The notes: a model not told the origin generated them from the letters alone. Positions 1-11,734 are shown, counted from the first letter of the stretch. The stretch: 64,000 bases of DNA from Quercus robur (GCF_932294415.1 NC_065536.1:2108001-2172000), one strand, 5' to 3'. Translations and numbers: made by a program.

Positions 1-172
1 AATTTTTTTTTTTTTTTGAATTTTTAAGAAAAAAAAAATTTGACAAAATTTTTCATACTTGTTGATGTGGTAGATTGATAGTGGTAAGTAAAACAGTGGT
101 GTTAGTGGTAGATTTAGATGAAAACTAGTAAAAGTTTGCTAATTAAACTCTTATTATTATTCTTTTTTTTTT

Positions 173-355
173 AGAAGTGCAACATTCACAATATTTTTCA
201 CAACAAATCCTAGATTTTAAACTGTTTTTTGTTTTTTATTTGAAAATATCACTATAATTATTTTTTTGCCATCAACAATAGGCTGTAATAACTTGCTACT
301 TAGCATTAGTTGTACAAGTGTTGTGAAAAATATTGTGGACGACGTTGCATTTTTC
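173..355. mobile_element. MITE-like inverted repeat
   Basis: The left arm from 173 (core CACAATATTTTTCACAAC) is the inverse of the right arm ending near 355 (core GTTGTGAAAAATATTGTG). The arms are about 30 bp and imperfect at their outer ends; the AT-rich core has no reading frame. This is the layout of a miniature inverted-repeat transposable element. No clean target duplication was seen, so the superfamily is left open. Confidence 0.55.
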
Positions 356-429
356 TCTATTTTTTATTTTTTTTTCATCTAATAAAAAAAATTATTTTAT
401 TTATTGATTATAAATAATCCTATTGGTTA

Positions 430-575
430 AAATTTAGGGGCCTTTTTTTTACTTGGGGCCTTAGGCGGTTGCATTTTTTGCTCCACCATAGAGCCGGCCC
501 TGCACACCCCACACCCCATAAACACTTATATTTGTGGAGTGACTATCGCATTAAGAGTGTAAGGTGTCAACTAAT
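430..575. repeat. Repeat remnants: hAT-like MITE end and SINE-like scrap
   Basis: A stretch rich in 'ggggcct/ggggcctta' ends at about 502 with TAGAGCCGGCCCTG, which looks like the terminal inverted repeat of a common plant hAT-type MITE. No matching left end lies in the window. It is followed at 510-575 by a segment (cacttatatttgtggagtgactatcgcattaag, interrupted in places) similar to the minus-strand SINE scraps at 9140-9300 and 11905-12035. Both assignments are by eye. Confidence 0.35.
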
Positions 576-849
576 ATATTTCTAAAAAGTTGAAAACTAA
601 GTGGTAGGGGTTTTGTGAAATCTTCTAAGAAATTAATGGGCAAAAGGATTGGAGTTGGTTTAATGTATTTCACAAAATAACCTAATCATTTTTTATTAGG
701 ACCCGCCTAGAAGTATGCTACTTACGTGAGTAAAACTAAAGCAATAGTAGTATTTATATCATTTGTTGCCATACGTATTTTAATTCACATTACCTTTCTC
801 TTAAAAAAAAAAAAAAAAAAAATCTCATTACTAATTTTATAATTTCACT

Positions 850-1155
850 ATGGCTGTTAATGGGCAATCTCTTGCTTGGCAGATAACAACTCTTTGCTGG
901 GACACATCTTTGAGGATATTCATAGCCATATTAATGGGCTGCAATTTGCTTCAATCAGTTGCATTAAAATGGATTGGGGGGGGGGGGGGGGATGAATATG
1001 GTAGCACATTCTTTAGCTCAACATGTTAGGAATATCATTGATGAAATGAATTAGTTAGAAGATTCTTCACCACCTAATGTGGATACTTTGTAGCAAGATT
1101 AATTATTTACATGTTAATGAATGAACGAATTCTTTGTTTTCAAAAAAAAAAAAAA
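850..1155 (+). pseudogene. 5'-truncated LINE 3' end (RNase H tail)
   Basis: A broken reading frame resembles the C-terminus of plant L1-type reverse transcriptase/RNase H proteins: MVAHSLAQHVR, then an E-M-N-stop-L-E-D-S-S-P-P stretch, ending shortly before a poly(A) run at about 1141-1154. Two TAG codons stand where Trp (TGG) is usual in this tail. A run of 16 G at 976-991 interrupts the frame. It is read as a 5'-truncated, decayed LINE insertion; the 5' edge is approximate. Confidence 0.5.
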
Positions 1156-1593
1156 TTTGAGCTTATTTGTATTAGAATCTCTCTCTCTCTCCTGAGTTTG
1201 TGTGTTTGTTTCTCATAAAAATTTCATAATTTCAGACTGACTTTATTGCATAAATAAAAGTGAATTTTACCATATTCCTTAGTATTTTACTTAACCAATA
1301 AGTTTTCTCCAAAATAATAATAATAATAATAATATTGTGTTTGATTGGAGTGGGAGTAATTAATGCACTACAGCACACGTAAAATTGGAATCATTACCAT
1401 CATTTTAATACCATACCTGTGCTTTTACCATATTCCGAATCCTAGTTGGACATTAAGCAAACTAGGTAAGTTTTAAATTTTGTGTGTGTGAGTGTGGGGA
1501 TTTTTTTTTTCTCATACGTTTACAGATTTACAGTTCACAAATGTTGAAAGAAAAGTTTTAAAAGGTGAGAATCTGACGAGATTGTAATCTTGA
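1156..1593. other. Intergenic, upstream of TPP gene
   Basis: AT-rich sequence with an (AAT)n run at about 1315-1335 and a CT run near 1172-1190. No gene or further repeat is recognised; its 3' part is presumably distal promoter of the trehalose-phosphate phosphatase gene. Confidence 0.4.
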
Positions 1594-1689
1594 TTCTCTC
1601 CTCGTACATATATAAATACCATACCACCCCTCCCTTCTAGTTTCTCTCCTCGTACATATATAAATACCATACCACCCCTCCCTTCTAGT
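1594..1689 (+). promoter_or_regulatory. Tandemly duplicated core promoter, TPP gene
   Basis: A 48-bp unit is present twice head to tail without visible differences (1594-1641 and 1642-1689). Each copy holds a TATA box, TATATAAATA, at 1609-1618 and 1657-1666, followed by a C-rich stretch. Downstream lies a CT-rich leader typical of plant 5'UTRs and a good splice donor at 1788. I infer that this is the core promoter of the gene whose coding exons begin at 7832; transcript data would be needed to join them. Confidence 0.5.
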
Positions 1690-1787
1690 TTCTCTCTTTC
1701 TCACTAAATTCACTTTCTTACAAAGTTTAATTTCTAGGAAATTTTTCTCTCTAAGAAGGTTTTCTCAAATCAACCCAAGCTAATTAG
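1690..1787 (+). other. Probable non-coding first exon of TPP gene
   Basis: A pyrimidine-rich leader without ATG starts just below the second TATA box and ends in TAATTAG followed by the donor GTACTT at 1788. The matching acceptor is TTAATTTAG at 7812-7820, 11 nt before the start codon at 7832. This would give a 5'UTR intron of about 6 kb that contains the LTR element at 3525-7396. Inferred from splice signals only. Confidence 0.4.
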
Positions 1788-3524
1788 GTACTTACTCTTT
1801 TCTCTTCACTCTCCCTTCTAATTCTTTTTTACTTCATTGTTTATTTATAGCAGCCAATGCTATGTACTATGTTACAAAGTTTTGATTTTGAAAGGAAAAC
1901 AAATTAAGGTTTGGTTCTATATATTTACAAAGAAAAATTTGTCCACCAACTTACAATTGAAATAATAATTCAATTTGGTACGTGAGGTCTATTCAATATT
2001 ACAATGAATAGCCTAATTTCAACGTGCTTTTGTTTTCTGTAAATTATGTTTGAATTTGAATGTATGTTTTATGTTTGTACTTGGGCTTTGTTGATGTGTG
2101 TTGGTTGGTCTCCTATATTAAGAAGGAATCTAGTTTTTTTTTTTTTGAATAAAAAAAGTGGGTCCTAGGTATGGACTCATCGACTTCATATTACGTGACA
2201 ACAATGAATAATAACATGTACCATTGAGAGTCTGTACTTTATAACATCCTATAGTCAAAAATGGATAATATTCAAGTAATCAAGGTTTTTTTATTTTTTA
2301 TTTATTTTAAATTGTGTAAATTTCACTAACATACTCTGAGATTTGGGTTAATGCCAATTAGATCCAACATTTTTTAAAACTAGTTTTGTTCCCTAAGACC
2401 AACTTAGTTCTTAAATACTGTTAAACCTGTTAATCATTTTTCTCAACCGTCTTGGGGACTAAGTTGGCTTTAGGGACTAAGGTAGATTTAGAGACCAAAT
2501 TGATTAGTTTTGAAAACTTTTGGACCTTATTGGCATTAGCCCCCAAACCTCAGGATATGTTGATAGAATTTAATTACCCTTTTAAATTTTATTGAAGCTC
2601 TTGGATTTAATATAGCGGAGTGAAAGGTTGATTATAAAGACCATCATAGCCTTGCTTTTGACTTGAATCTAGGGTGACAATGAATAGACAAACAAGTAAG
2701 ATAGGGGTAAGATAGTCATTGTCTTAAACAAACAGAAATCTTGCATCAATATTCATCAAAAAACTTTATAATTTTTATTCTTTAAAAAAAAAAAAAAAAA
2801 AAAAAAATTTAGGATTTTAATTAGAATCCACTCCATTGGAGAAAAAGGATCATAATACCCTTCTAATCTATGCATAGTAATTGGCAGATGACAAGGTTTC
2901 CGGTCTCCCTAGCCCGTTCTATCTAATGACTCAAACACTAATGCAAGTTTTTTTTATTTTTTTTTAATAATTATTGAAACTTTATTTAATCGAAATAAAT
3001 CTAAGGTATTTGTCTTGCTAACTTTAGCTTTATATTATAAGAGAAAAGCTTTTGGATGACAAAAAAATATGGTACTATAATCTCTAACACTTAACTAAAT
3101 ATGATTTGCTAAGAGTTTTGTAATTCAACTGATTAGTATCTTTTGATAGTTTTAATAGAAAAATCTATGATTTAAATCCTACATCTCTCAACTATTGAAT
3201 TATAAAAAAAAAAAAAATACTTAGATATATTATTAAATTACCCAAAATACATAGCTCTATTTTTTTTAAAGAAAATATTCTAGTACCCCATTTTTTTATT
3301 ATTATTATAATTATTAAATTGTCAATATAATTTTGGTAAGTTTATCAATTCTTTTGGTAAGAATTATTGCTATAGGGGTCTTAAAGATTGTCTATTAATG
3401 GTGCAAAACTTCACCTGATTTTTTTATTTTATTTTTCTAGGACTCCATTAAATATTTTTTCTTCCAATTTTAGATATATATATATATATATATAATAAAA
3501 TAAAAAAAGGTCCCACAAAGCAAT
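1788..3524. other. Putative TPP 5'UTR intron, part before the LTR element
   Basis: AT-rich, non-coding. It contains homopolymer runs (A at about 2785-2807) and a (TA)n tract at about 3475-3494 close to the LTR element insertion site. A stretch at 2330-2570 repeats words around 'gggactaa..ttgg..ttag' in both orientations (2380-2410 and 2450-2500), suggesting an old MITE, but the ends cannot be fixed. Confidence 0.4.
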
Positions 3525-4207
3525 TGTGGGGCCAGAGAATTTATGGCCCCGGCCCACTTTACATTAAGGCCCAAGTCCCAAGCCGAGAAGAACTATTGCC
3601 GAGGACGCATAACAAAAGTCCAAAAAAGGCCTAAGGATATGGCCGAGGACGATCTTTTGCTTGACACCCCACAGAACGCCTAAAGGAAAGGACGAGCTCG
3701 GTGCAGGGGTAGGACAAGTGAAAAGTTGCCAAATACTGTAATAAAGAACTCTGTATCTGACAGGTCCATGCTCTTCACCATGCTATTCAGCTTTTACAAC
3801 CACTCCTAACCACTTTAGGTATGGGCTAATAGGACAAGTCTCCACCCAAAAAAGTGGAACTTCCACGTGAACACTGGAAGGAGGGAAAATGCTAATATAA
3901 AAGGGAAAGAGAACCAATGGGGGAGGGGAGGCTCCAGACCAAGAAGTCTGGAAAAAGGAAAAGGAGAAGAACATTAATCTCCTCGGACGAGGTCTGAAGA
4001 TCGGAACTACCCAAGCCGCACCAGAAGAAGGTTTTGCTAGACAAGCTGAGTTCACCCTCATACAAATTTCCATAGAAACCATGACTAACCATTGTCTGGT
4101 GACTGAAGCCTAGCCTTACAAGCCCTCGCTCTACAAATTGTATTGTATGGATCCTATACGTACCAGCCCAATATCATTTGGGGGTCGTTATTAATTGTGT
4201 CCTTACA
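3525..4207 (+). repeat. 5' LTR of element 1
   Basis: Starts TGTGGGGCC and ends GTCCTTACA; 683 bp, same length as its partner at 6714-7396. An internal AATATAAAAG at about 3893-3902 is a likely LTR TATA box. The 99-residue open frame on the minus strand is present in both LTRs and is not taken as a gene. Confidence 0.9.
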
Positions 4208-4440
4208 ATTGGTGCTGTCTGTGGGAAGGCTTGTGCATTGGCATGGACGGTGGGTCGAACTCCTATCAACCCAGGGCCTGCGAAAGCCCCTCCATTACAT
4301 CCAGCAGCCTGATGTTGTTGCCCTAGTATAAAGTTCTACTATGGGTTATGCTTCGAAGCACTAGCAACAAGGACAATTCTAGGGGCTTTCACCATCAGTT
4401 CGATGCCCCATGCCTTGGCCAAGGGGCTAATTCTCGGTAC

Positions 4441-5190
4441 TTGAAAGAAAAAATACAAGTTTTGGACAGAACCAAGGCCTTGTATGGTCCTCGGACTCAA
4501 GCCTATGGGAAAACCAACTACTTAAAAGAAAAAAATACAAGTTTTGGACAGAATCAAGGCCTTGTATGGTCCTCAGACTCAAGCCTATGGGAAAACCAAC
4601 TACTTAAAAGAAAAAATACAAGTTTTGGACAGAACCAATGCCTTGTATGGTCCTCAGACTCAAGCCTATGGGAAAACCAACTACTTAAAAGAAAAAATAC
4701 AAGTTCTGGACAGAACCAAGGCCTTGTATGGTCCTCGGACTCAAGCCTATGGGAAAACTCAAGCCTATGGGAAAACCAACTACTTAAAAGAAAAAATACA
4801 AGTTTTGGACAGAACCAAGGCTTTGTATGGTCCTCGGACTCAAGCCTATGGGAAAACCAACTACTTAAAAGAAAAAATACAAGTTTTGGACAGAACCAAG
4901 GCCTTGTATGGTCCTTGGACTCAAGCCTATGGGAAAACCAACTACTTAAAAGAAAAAATACAAGTTTTGGACAGAACTAAGGCCTTGTATGGTCCTCGGA
5001 CTCAAGCCTATGGGAAAACCAACTACTTAAAAGAAAAAATACAAGTTTTGGACAGAACCAAGGCCTTGTATGGTCCTCGGACTCAAGCGTATGGGAAAAA
5101 AGAAAAAATACAAGTTTTGGACAGAACCAAGGCCTTGTATGGTCCTCAGACTCAAGCCTATGGGAAAACCAAATACTTAAGGGAAAAATT
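4441..5190 (+). repeat. 81-bp tandem array in element 1
   Basis: About nine copies of an 81-bp unit with the core GGACAGAACCAAGG, TTGTATGGTCCTCGGACTCA and CCAACTACTTAAAAG. One copy near 4740-4770 has an extra internal 17-bp duplication and one near 5090 is shortened. Because 81 is a multiple of three, two frames stay open for more than 200 codons, giving a 27-residue repeat; I do not treat this as coding. The same unit at 73-76 bp recurs in the other LTR elements of the window. Confidence 0.9.
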
Positions 5191-6713
5191 ACAAGTTTTG
5201 AACACAACCCGGGCGATGTAAGATCCCCAGACTCTGTCCCATGGAGAGGTTAAGTCCTAGACCGAATGGAAGTCCCGGTTTATCCTCGGATCTCCAGTTT
5301 TAAGGAAACTAGTGCGAATAAGTGTTTGGGCCCGGTATAACCACACCTCAGTCCTCGGATCAGAGGCCAGGTGTTATTAAGAATGCGGCCAAAGTCCCTC
5401 ACTACTCGGCAACCCTCTCGGGTGGTTTATTTTGGGTTACTCATTCTCGGATGACTGCCTCATACGCATTACAGAACACTCAACTGTTACCTCGTTTAGT
5501 CTCGTAAGTTTAATCTACTGTAAGTTGGTATTATTATGCTTGATAGTCACAATGAGTTCAAAATAATAGCTTTTTGTTACAAGGTTTTCTGCCCTAAGTG
5601 TCGTTAAAGAAAAAATACACATGAAATACATCCATTCACAAAGTAACTACTACAGAAAAGAAAAATATTTAAAATGAAACAGAATCATCTTTTATTAAGA
5701 CAAAGAAATAGTATAACGTACAACGTACAATGAAGGGGCTTAAGTAAGCCTATGCTAAAAGCTAACTGCATAAACAAAAAGAAAAGATACAAGGAAGAGA
5801 AGAAGAAGACGAAGAAGAAGAAACAGAAGCAGAAGAAGAAGAAACAGAAGAAGAAGAAGTAGAAACACCAGGGTGGCCCGGGTGATGGGAAAGAAGAAGG
5901 GGGGGGGGACAGAAAAGGACACCAGTGAAGGAAGAGAGGAAGAAGCAGGGACACTTAATCCCCGCATCAACCCTGACTCCTAACATGAGGGTGCCATATT
6001 AGTAGCGCTCGCGAGAGAGCTGATGATATTGACGACGAGGAACCCCACTGCTGTCACACCAAAAATCTGATGCGACCAGCACCTGCTTCAGATTTTGACT
6101 GAAAGAGATGGAGGCGTCGCCCCCACCTTGTGAAATCGGAGAACTGTCTTGAGCCTATGTCTCCCTTGTCCTGACCGCACCATCTTGAGTCTCGGAAGGA
6201 CCCAGTGCCTCTGGAGTGGGTGTGGTTCCTTCACCCCCATTCGTGTCTCAAATATATCACTCTAAAGTTTGATTGCACTGGAGATGAAGACTTGGAGCAC
6301 AGTTGAAGGACTAGGAATTTGAAGGGACTAAAGGATCTGCACGTAAAGGGAGTGATTCCCCACCCTGCTTCTTATATGGAAGGCAAGTGAGCGGTATTTA
6401 ATCTATGCAGATTTCCAAGAAATGCCATAGACGAGACACTTTCTACTCGATTCCCAACACCGTCCACGACCATAGGATTTGGGTGGCCTCGTGAAGGGGA
6501 CATATTAAAGACGTATCTCGAGCATTGAAACGGCGAGGATGCCGCGTGAGTAAATCTAAAGGAATGTCTCGTGATCCGGCGTACCTCCCAAATAAACGAA
6601 GAGACGCCGACATTAATGAAGGGTAGAGCTGGGCCGGCCATGATGTGGGCCGGACATCATCAAAACCCTCCTCCCCAATCAAGAGGTCGGGCAACAGGAT
6701 TTCGAGGGGTTAT
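5191..6713. other. Interior of element 1 after the array
   Basis: Non-coding by appearance. It includes a GA-rich purine tract (about 5790-5875, AGAAGA-type repeats) that produces long but low-complexity minus-strand frames rich in Phe/Ser. Segments at 5390-5620 and 5940-6710 align by eye with the same places in elements 2 and 3, so this is shared family backbone. No retroviral-type domain was found. Confidence 0.6.
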
Positions 6714-7396
6714 TGTGGGGCCAGAGAATTTATGGCCCCGGCCCACTTTACATTAAGACCCAAGTCCCAAGCCGAGGAGAACTATTATCGAGGACGCATA
6801 ACGAAAGTCCAAAAAAGGCCTAAGGATATGGCCGAGGATGATCTTTTGCTTGACACCCCACAGAACGCCTAAAGGAAAGGACGAGCTCGGTGCAGGGGTA
6901 GGACAAGTGAAAAGCTGTCAAATATTGTAATAAAGAACTCTGCGTCTGACAGGTCCATACTCTTCACCATGCTATTCAGCTTTTACAACCACTCCCAACC
7001 ACTCTAGGTATGGGCTGATAGGACAAGTCTCCACCCAAAAAAGTGGAACTTCCACGTGGACATTGGAAGGAGGGAAAATGTTAATATAAAAGGGAAAGAG
7101 AACCAATGGGGGAGGGGAGGCTCTAGACCAAGAAGTCTGGAAAAAGGAAAAGGAGAAGAACATTAATCTCCTCGGACGAGGTCTGAAGATCGGAACTACC
7201 CAAGCCGCACCAGAAGAAGGTTTTGCTAGACAAGCTGAGTTCACCCTCATACAAATTTCCATAGAAACCATGATTAACCGCTGTCCGGTGACCGAGGCCT
7301 AGCCTTACAAGCCCTCGCTTTACAAATTGTATTGTATGGATCCTATACGTACTAGCCCAATATCATTCGGGGGTCGTTATTAATTGTGTCCTTACA
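6714..7396 (+). repeat. 3' LTR of element 1
   Basis: 683 bp, preceded by the purine-rich stretch ending cgaggggttat (a polypurine-tract-like site) and followed by the target duplication GCAAT. Confidence 0.9.
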
Positions 7397-7831
7397 GCAA
7401 TGTTAAGTGAAAATTTGAAATACGCCTGTTGTTTTATGTTTCCTTTTTCTTAACATCTTTAGGTGGTTCATTTTAATCTTTGGGTGGTTAGTTGAATTAA
7501 TTGATGCACTTTTATCCCTTGCGTTTTAACTCAACTTTTCTAGTCAATTAAAATCATCCATTTTCAAAGAAAAAAACTGTTAAAAGAGTGAATTATGCAT
7601 GGTTGATATTGTCTCAACCAAATATATCTGAATGAACACAATTTCTTGTTCGATTCTACCAATTATTCTTGTATCAATTATGAGTCTAGTCTTAGTTTCT
7701 TGCTTTTGCTTTGAGCTTGATTTATTTCCTTTCTTTTTTCACTTTTGTTTGATTAGTGTTACAAAATTAACTAACTCAATTTCATTTAACTATGGTATAT
7801 CGACAACCACCTTAATTTAGGTCCCTTAAGC

Positions 7832-10800
7832 ATGGAATTCAACCCAAAAGAAAGATTTGACGACAGAGATACAATTAATGGTTCTTATGATGTATGGCTG
7901 GTAAGCACACACTAAATTTAATGACCAAACCACTCGAGATACCGATAGTTTATCATGTGATGCCTTATGTTACCATTTTGCTATGAATCTTTGATTAAAA
8001 ATTTTCAAGTTTTCAACTCATTACAAACTATCTTTTATACTTAATTTCTTACTTTATATACCTTTCTCTTTTCATTGGGTATACATTATTGTGTACATTA
8101 ATTTTTCTTTAAGAAAAAAAAAAAAAACATATTTAGCATATTTGTTTATGCACCATTTCTTAAATGCTCAATTTTTTTTATAGGTACAAATATATTCTTA
8201 TCAACTTTCAACAAATAAACAAATCAACACACAAAATTAAAAAGCCAACCCAAAAGCACATTAAAACTTTGTTGTTGTAGTAAATTACTAACAAGTTTTT
8301 TGTTTGGCTGCTATAGAAAAATCATCCTTCTGCCTTAAGCTCTTTTGATGAAATAAAGAGAGTGGCTCATGAGAAACAGATTGTTGTATTTTTGGATTAC
8401 GATGGAACCCTCTCACCAATTGTAAACGACCCTAGTCAAGCTTACATGTCTGATGCAGTAAGTACTTTATCGAAAAAAAAGTTAGAACATGCATTAACTG
8501 TGACCACACATACATTATTAAAGATTATATTTTTGTAGTAAAAAATCCCCACAAAGTTTATGGAGGAAGAACTAAATTGCCAAATTTTTTTTTTTTAACT
8601 GGTTCATGTTTCGTTTGGAATTCATTTGACTGAAATTAAAACATTATAAATTTATGCCTATTACTATGATTTGAACATTTTTTTTCTTACTTTGTTGGTT
8701 AATCCTTGTGCTATAGAAGTACATGCATGGCTATAGTATATAAAAAGAAACAGCTAGCTTTTTTTTTTTTTTTTTTTTTTTAAGATAGTTTCAACGTATA
8801 AAATCCACTTTTAATAATTTTTTTATTTTTAAAAGTAACTTAAATCAAAACTATTAACATCTTATTTTTTTAATCATTGTTTTTCTTACTCCAACAATAC
8901 ACATTATAAAAACGTTGCAAATTGACAGTTATCATTTTAATATGGTATATGCAAGTTTTTTTTTTTTTTTTTTTTAATGAATGAATTTGTTCCTCCAAAA
9001 AAATGTTGTCTTATAACACTATAATGGTGTGCCTATCGATTGACAGATGCGTTCGGCGGTAAGAAAAGTTGGTAAACATTTCCCAACTTCAATTATCTCT
9101 GGAAGGTCTAGGGATAAGGTAAATTGCTCTAACAAAATTTTTTATATGAGATAGAAATTTTATTACAGTCGAATCTAAGTCTAATTATATCGGTGTAAAA
9201 CTTCTTTTTAAAGATTTGAACCCTAACCCTTATGCTCCCACTCTACTTATAATTGTGAAGTGACCTATAGCAATTAGCGCAACAATGAGCTAGATCTTAT
9301 ATACAATTTTTATAAAAAAAAAAACTAATTAACACATTTGTGATATTAACAAGTGTTTTTTTTCTAGGTGTTCCAATTTGTGAGATTAAATAATATCTAT
9401 TATGCTGGAAGTCATGGGATGGATATATCAACCCCATCAGTTTTTCTCTATTACGGTTACCACAAGCATCAAACTAGGACTATTGATGAAAAGGTATATT
9501 TCTCAATTGTTTGTGGTTTATTTTCTATACTTGGTGCTTGTCATGGAAATTGCATTTTTTATATTGTGTTCAAAACCTGTAAATCAAAACTTAAATTGCA
9601 ATGAAAATATCCTAAACGTTTTCCATTAATTGTTTGATCTTGTAGGGTAATGACATGGTTAACTTCTGCCCAGCACAGGACTTCTTGCCTAGAATTCAAA
9701 CAGTGAGAAATGATGCACTGTTTACAAACTTTGTATCCTCTTTGTCAAAGATAAAATGGCAAACTGATACGAAAATGCATGGTTATAGTATCAAAAACTC
9801 CTCCTTTTGTTCCTAGCTAGGACTTTGTAGTATTAGAATGCAAATAAATTGTCTCTTTTTTTTTTTTTTTTCTTTTTAAATTTCAATAATGCTTTGCTTC
9901 TCTTGCAGATAAAGGTTATGTTGCAAGAAATAACAAGAGGCATAAAAGGTGCCATGGTTGAAGACAATAAATTTTGCCTCTCCGTACACTTTCGATGTGT
10001 GAATGAAGATGTAATATTATAATGCAATAATGATAATTTGATATGATCAAATAAAAATAAATGCAATATGATAGCAAAGATATTGTTAACACATAAAAAA
10101 CATGGTAAAATATAGTAGTTCTCAAATTTGTAGATAATAAGATTGCATGTCAAAATTAATATTGCAGAATGTCGGCGTACTTAAGGAGAAGGTGGAATCA
10201 GCAATGAAATCCTATAAAGACTTTCGTATATCCGAAGGAAAAGAGGTATAAAATTTTTTTGTTATCTTTATAATAAATTTTAAGATTTCTCCCTTCTTAA
10301 AAATATAATTTTCCATTAAGTAGTAGTAAAGTTTGGAATAAATCAATCATGAAATCATATAATTCATCTCTCTCTCTTTTTTCTTTTTTTCTTTTTTTTT
10401 TTTTTTGGTGTGGAAGATAGATCATAGTATATGCATGTGTTCGATCCTAATTATTCTGTAAAAAATTTATAACCAACTCCAAAATTTTTTAATTAAGACT
10501 TAGTTGTTTTTGTTAATGTTGTTATTTTTGTTATAGGTCATGGAAATCCGACCTAATATAAACTGGGATAAAGGTCTTGCTTTGCAATATTTACTTGATA
10601 CTCTTGGTTTTGAAAATTCTAGCGAGGTCCTTCCTATATATATAGGAGACGATAAAACTGATGAGGATGCTTTTAAGGTATAGATTATCTACTTGATGGT
10701 ACTTTATTATTGTTACCAATTTTAAAATGTGGTGATTCTTCTTAAAGCCTAGCAAGATAAACCCAATAAATATTGATCAAACCCCCTCTTCTTCCATTTG

Positions 10801-11109
10801 CTTGGTGGATGTTGCCAAAACCATTGAAATCATGCATTTAACTCTTTTTGTTAATTTTGATGAATAATCAGGCTTGTATTTAGACCCACACTAATGTAAT
10901 TTGTGTATCAATGTTTGCAGATGATTAAGAACATTGGAAGAGGATTTCCTATAGTTGTTTCTTCTACTCCAAAGGAGACAGAAGCCCTATACTCTTTACG
11001 TGACCCTATAGAGGTCATGTCCTTCCTAATACGTTTAGCAAAGTGGAAAAAGGATTGTGGATATAAAAAAACATCTTTGTTTGGTATGTTTAGGAGGTTA
11101 ATTAGGTAG
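7832..11109 (+). CDS. TPP: Trehalose-6-phosphate phosphatase (nine coding exons)
   Basis: Hydrolyses trehalose 6-phosphate to trehalose and phosphate, the last step of trehalose synthesis and a control point for the sugar signal T6P. Exons: 7832-7900, 8317-8457, 9047-9118, 9368-9493, 9646-9702, 9909-10010, 10168-10245, 10537-10677, 10921-11109. All junctions are GT-AG and every exon is a multiple of three, giving 324 aa with no break. HAD-phosphatase motifs are present: LDYDGTLSP (res. 49-57; D50 nucleophile, D52 acid/base), SGRSRDK (88-94), YAGSHGMDI (106-114) and [10 protein letters not shown] (252-261). The start was chosen as the first ATG after the acceptor at 7820. The N-terminus is short against the family's usual 350-390 aa, so an upstream coding exon is possible but none was seen. 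No synthase domain, so a class III plant TPP. Confidence 0.93.
9130..9310 (-). repeat. SINE-like fragment in TPP intron
   Basis: AGATAGAAATTTTATTACA at 9149 onward and the downstream words (gatttgaaccctaa, cccactctacttataattgtgaagtg) match, in reverse, the 3' half of the SINE at 27014-27182. The poly(A) end is lost. A similar scrap lies at 11905-12035. Confidence 0.4.
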
Positions 11110-11734
11110 AGAGATGCTAACTTCTCAGTATGAGTTATGCTGATTGGGCACAGGTGAATCGGTTCATACTAATTGGATATTGTTACATTGTTATCATTTA
11201 TAGTCAATTGTTTATAATTATAATTATATATAAGGGCTATTTCTTCTTATTTGCCTTTCCCCTATGCCAAGGTTCTAAAAAGTATGATTTTTATATGTAC
11301 ATCGAGTCTCGATGACTCATGAAAATTATGTTAATTGTTTTATTAAAATCAGTTTTTTTTTTTGGGCACTTAATTTGAAATTGGTCTTCCTTTTTGGTTG
11401 ATCAGATCGATCATTCTTCTGTTTTTTAGTCCTTCTTTTTCTTCTTTTCTATTTCTCTATTTTTGCTCTTGATATTTGTTTTTTATCATCAGACTAAAAA
11501 CATCAATTAGTTTTTTTGGTGTAAGGGGTAGATGCAGATCAGAATTAGAGTATCTAAAACTGGTTTTGGGTCATAGTTCTCTTGTAACCAAACAGCCATG
11601 AAACTTGTTCACGAACAATTGGAATAGTGCTGTCCACAAATTGGAATAGTGCCTGTCCCTATTTCAGAAGAGTGACATCCAACATGCATGACCAAACAAC
11701 AATGATGAAATAATGCCATCCCTATTAAAGTACT

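Larger units (their letters stand above)
3525..7396 (+). mobile_element. Non-autonomous LTR retrotransposon, element 1
   Basis: Complete element of 3,872 bp. It has LTRs of 683 bp each (3525-4207 and 6714-7396), TG..CA ends and a 5-bp target duplication GCAAT (3520-3524 and 7397-7401). A primer-binding-like segment TTGGTGCTGTCTGTGGGAA follows the left LTR and a purine stretch (cgaggggttat) precedes the right LTR. The 2.5-kb interior has a tandem array (4441-5190) and no gag, protease, RT or integrase, so it is LARD-like and must have moved in trans. By eye the LTRs differ at roughly two dozen positions, almost all transitions. It lies in the presumed first intron of the TPP gene, same strand. 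Confidence 0.9.

Noticed and set aside
3783..4082. 99-codon minus-strand frame, seen again at 6972-7271
   Set aside because: It lies inside both LTRs of element 1 and overlaps the LTR promoter region; the duplication is explained by the LTR pair.
4348..5221. Two long overlapping + strand frames (210 and 225 codons) in the element 1 array
   Set aside because: They arise because the repeat unit is 81 bp; no start context, no similarity, and sister arrays do not keep the frame. Reported as a curiosity only.
5685..5986. Phe/Ser-rich minus-strand frames; similar ones at 15773-16042 and 50162-50454
   Set aside because: Low-complexity translation of a GA-rich purine tract in the shared element backbone.
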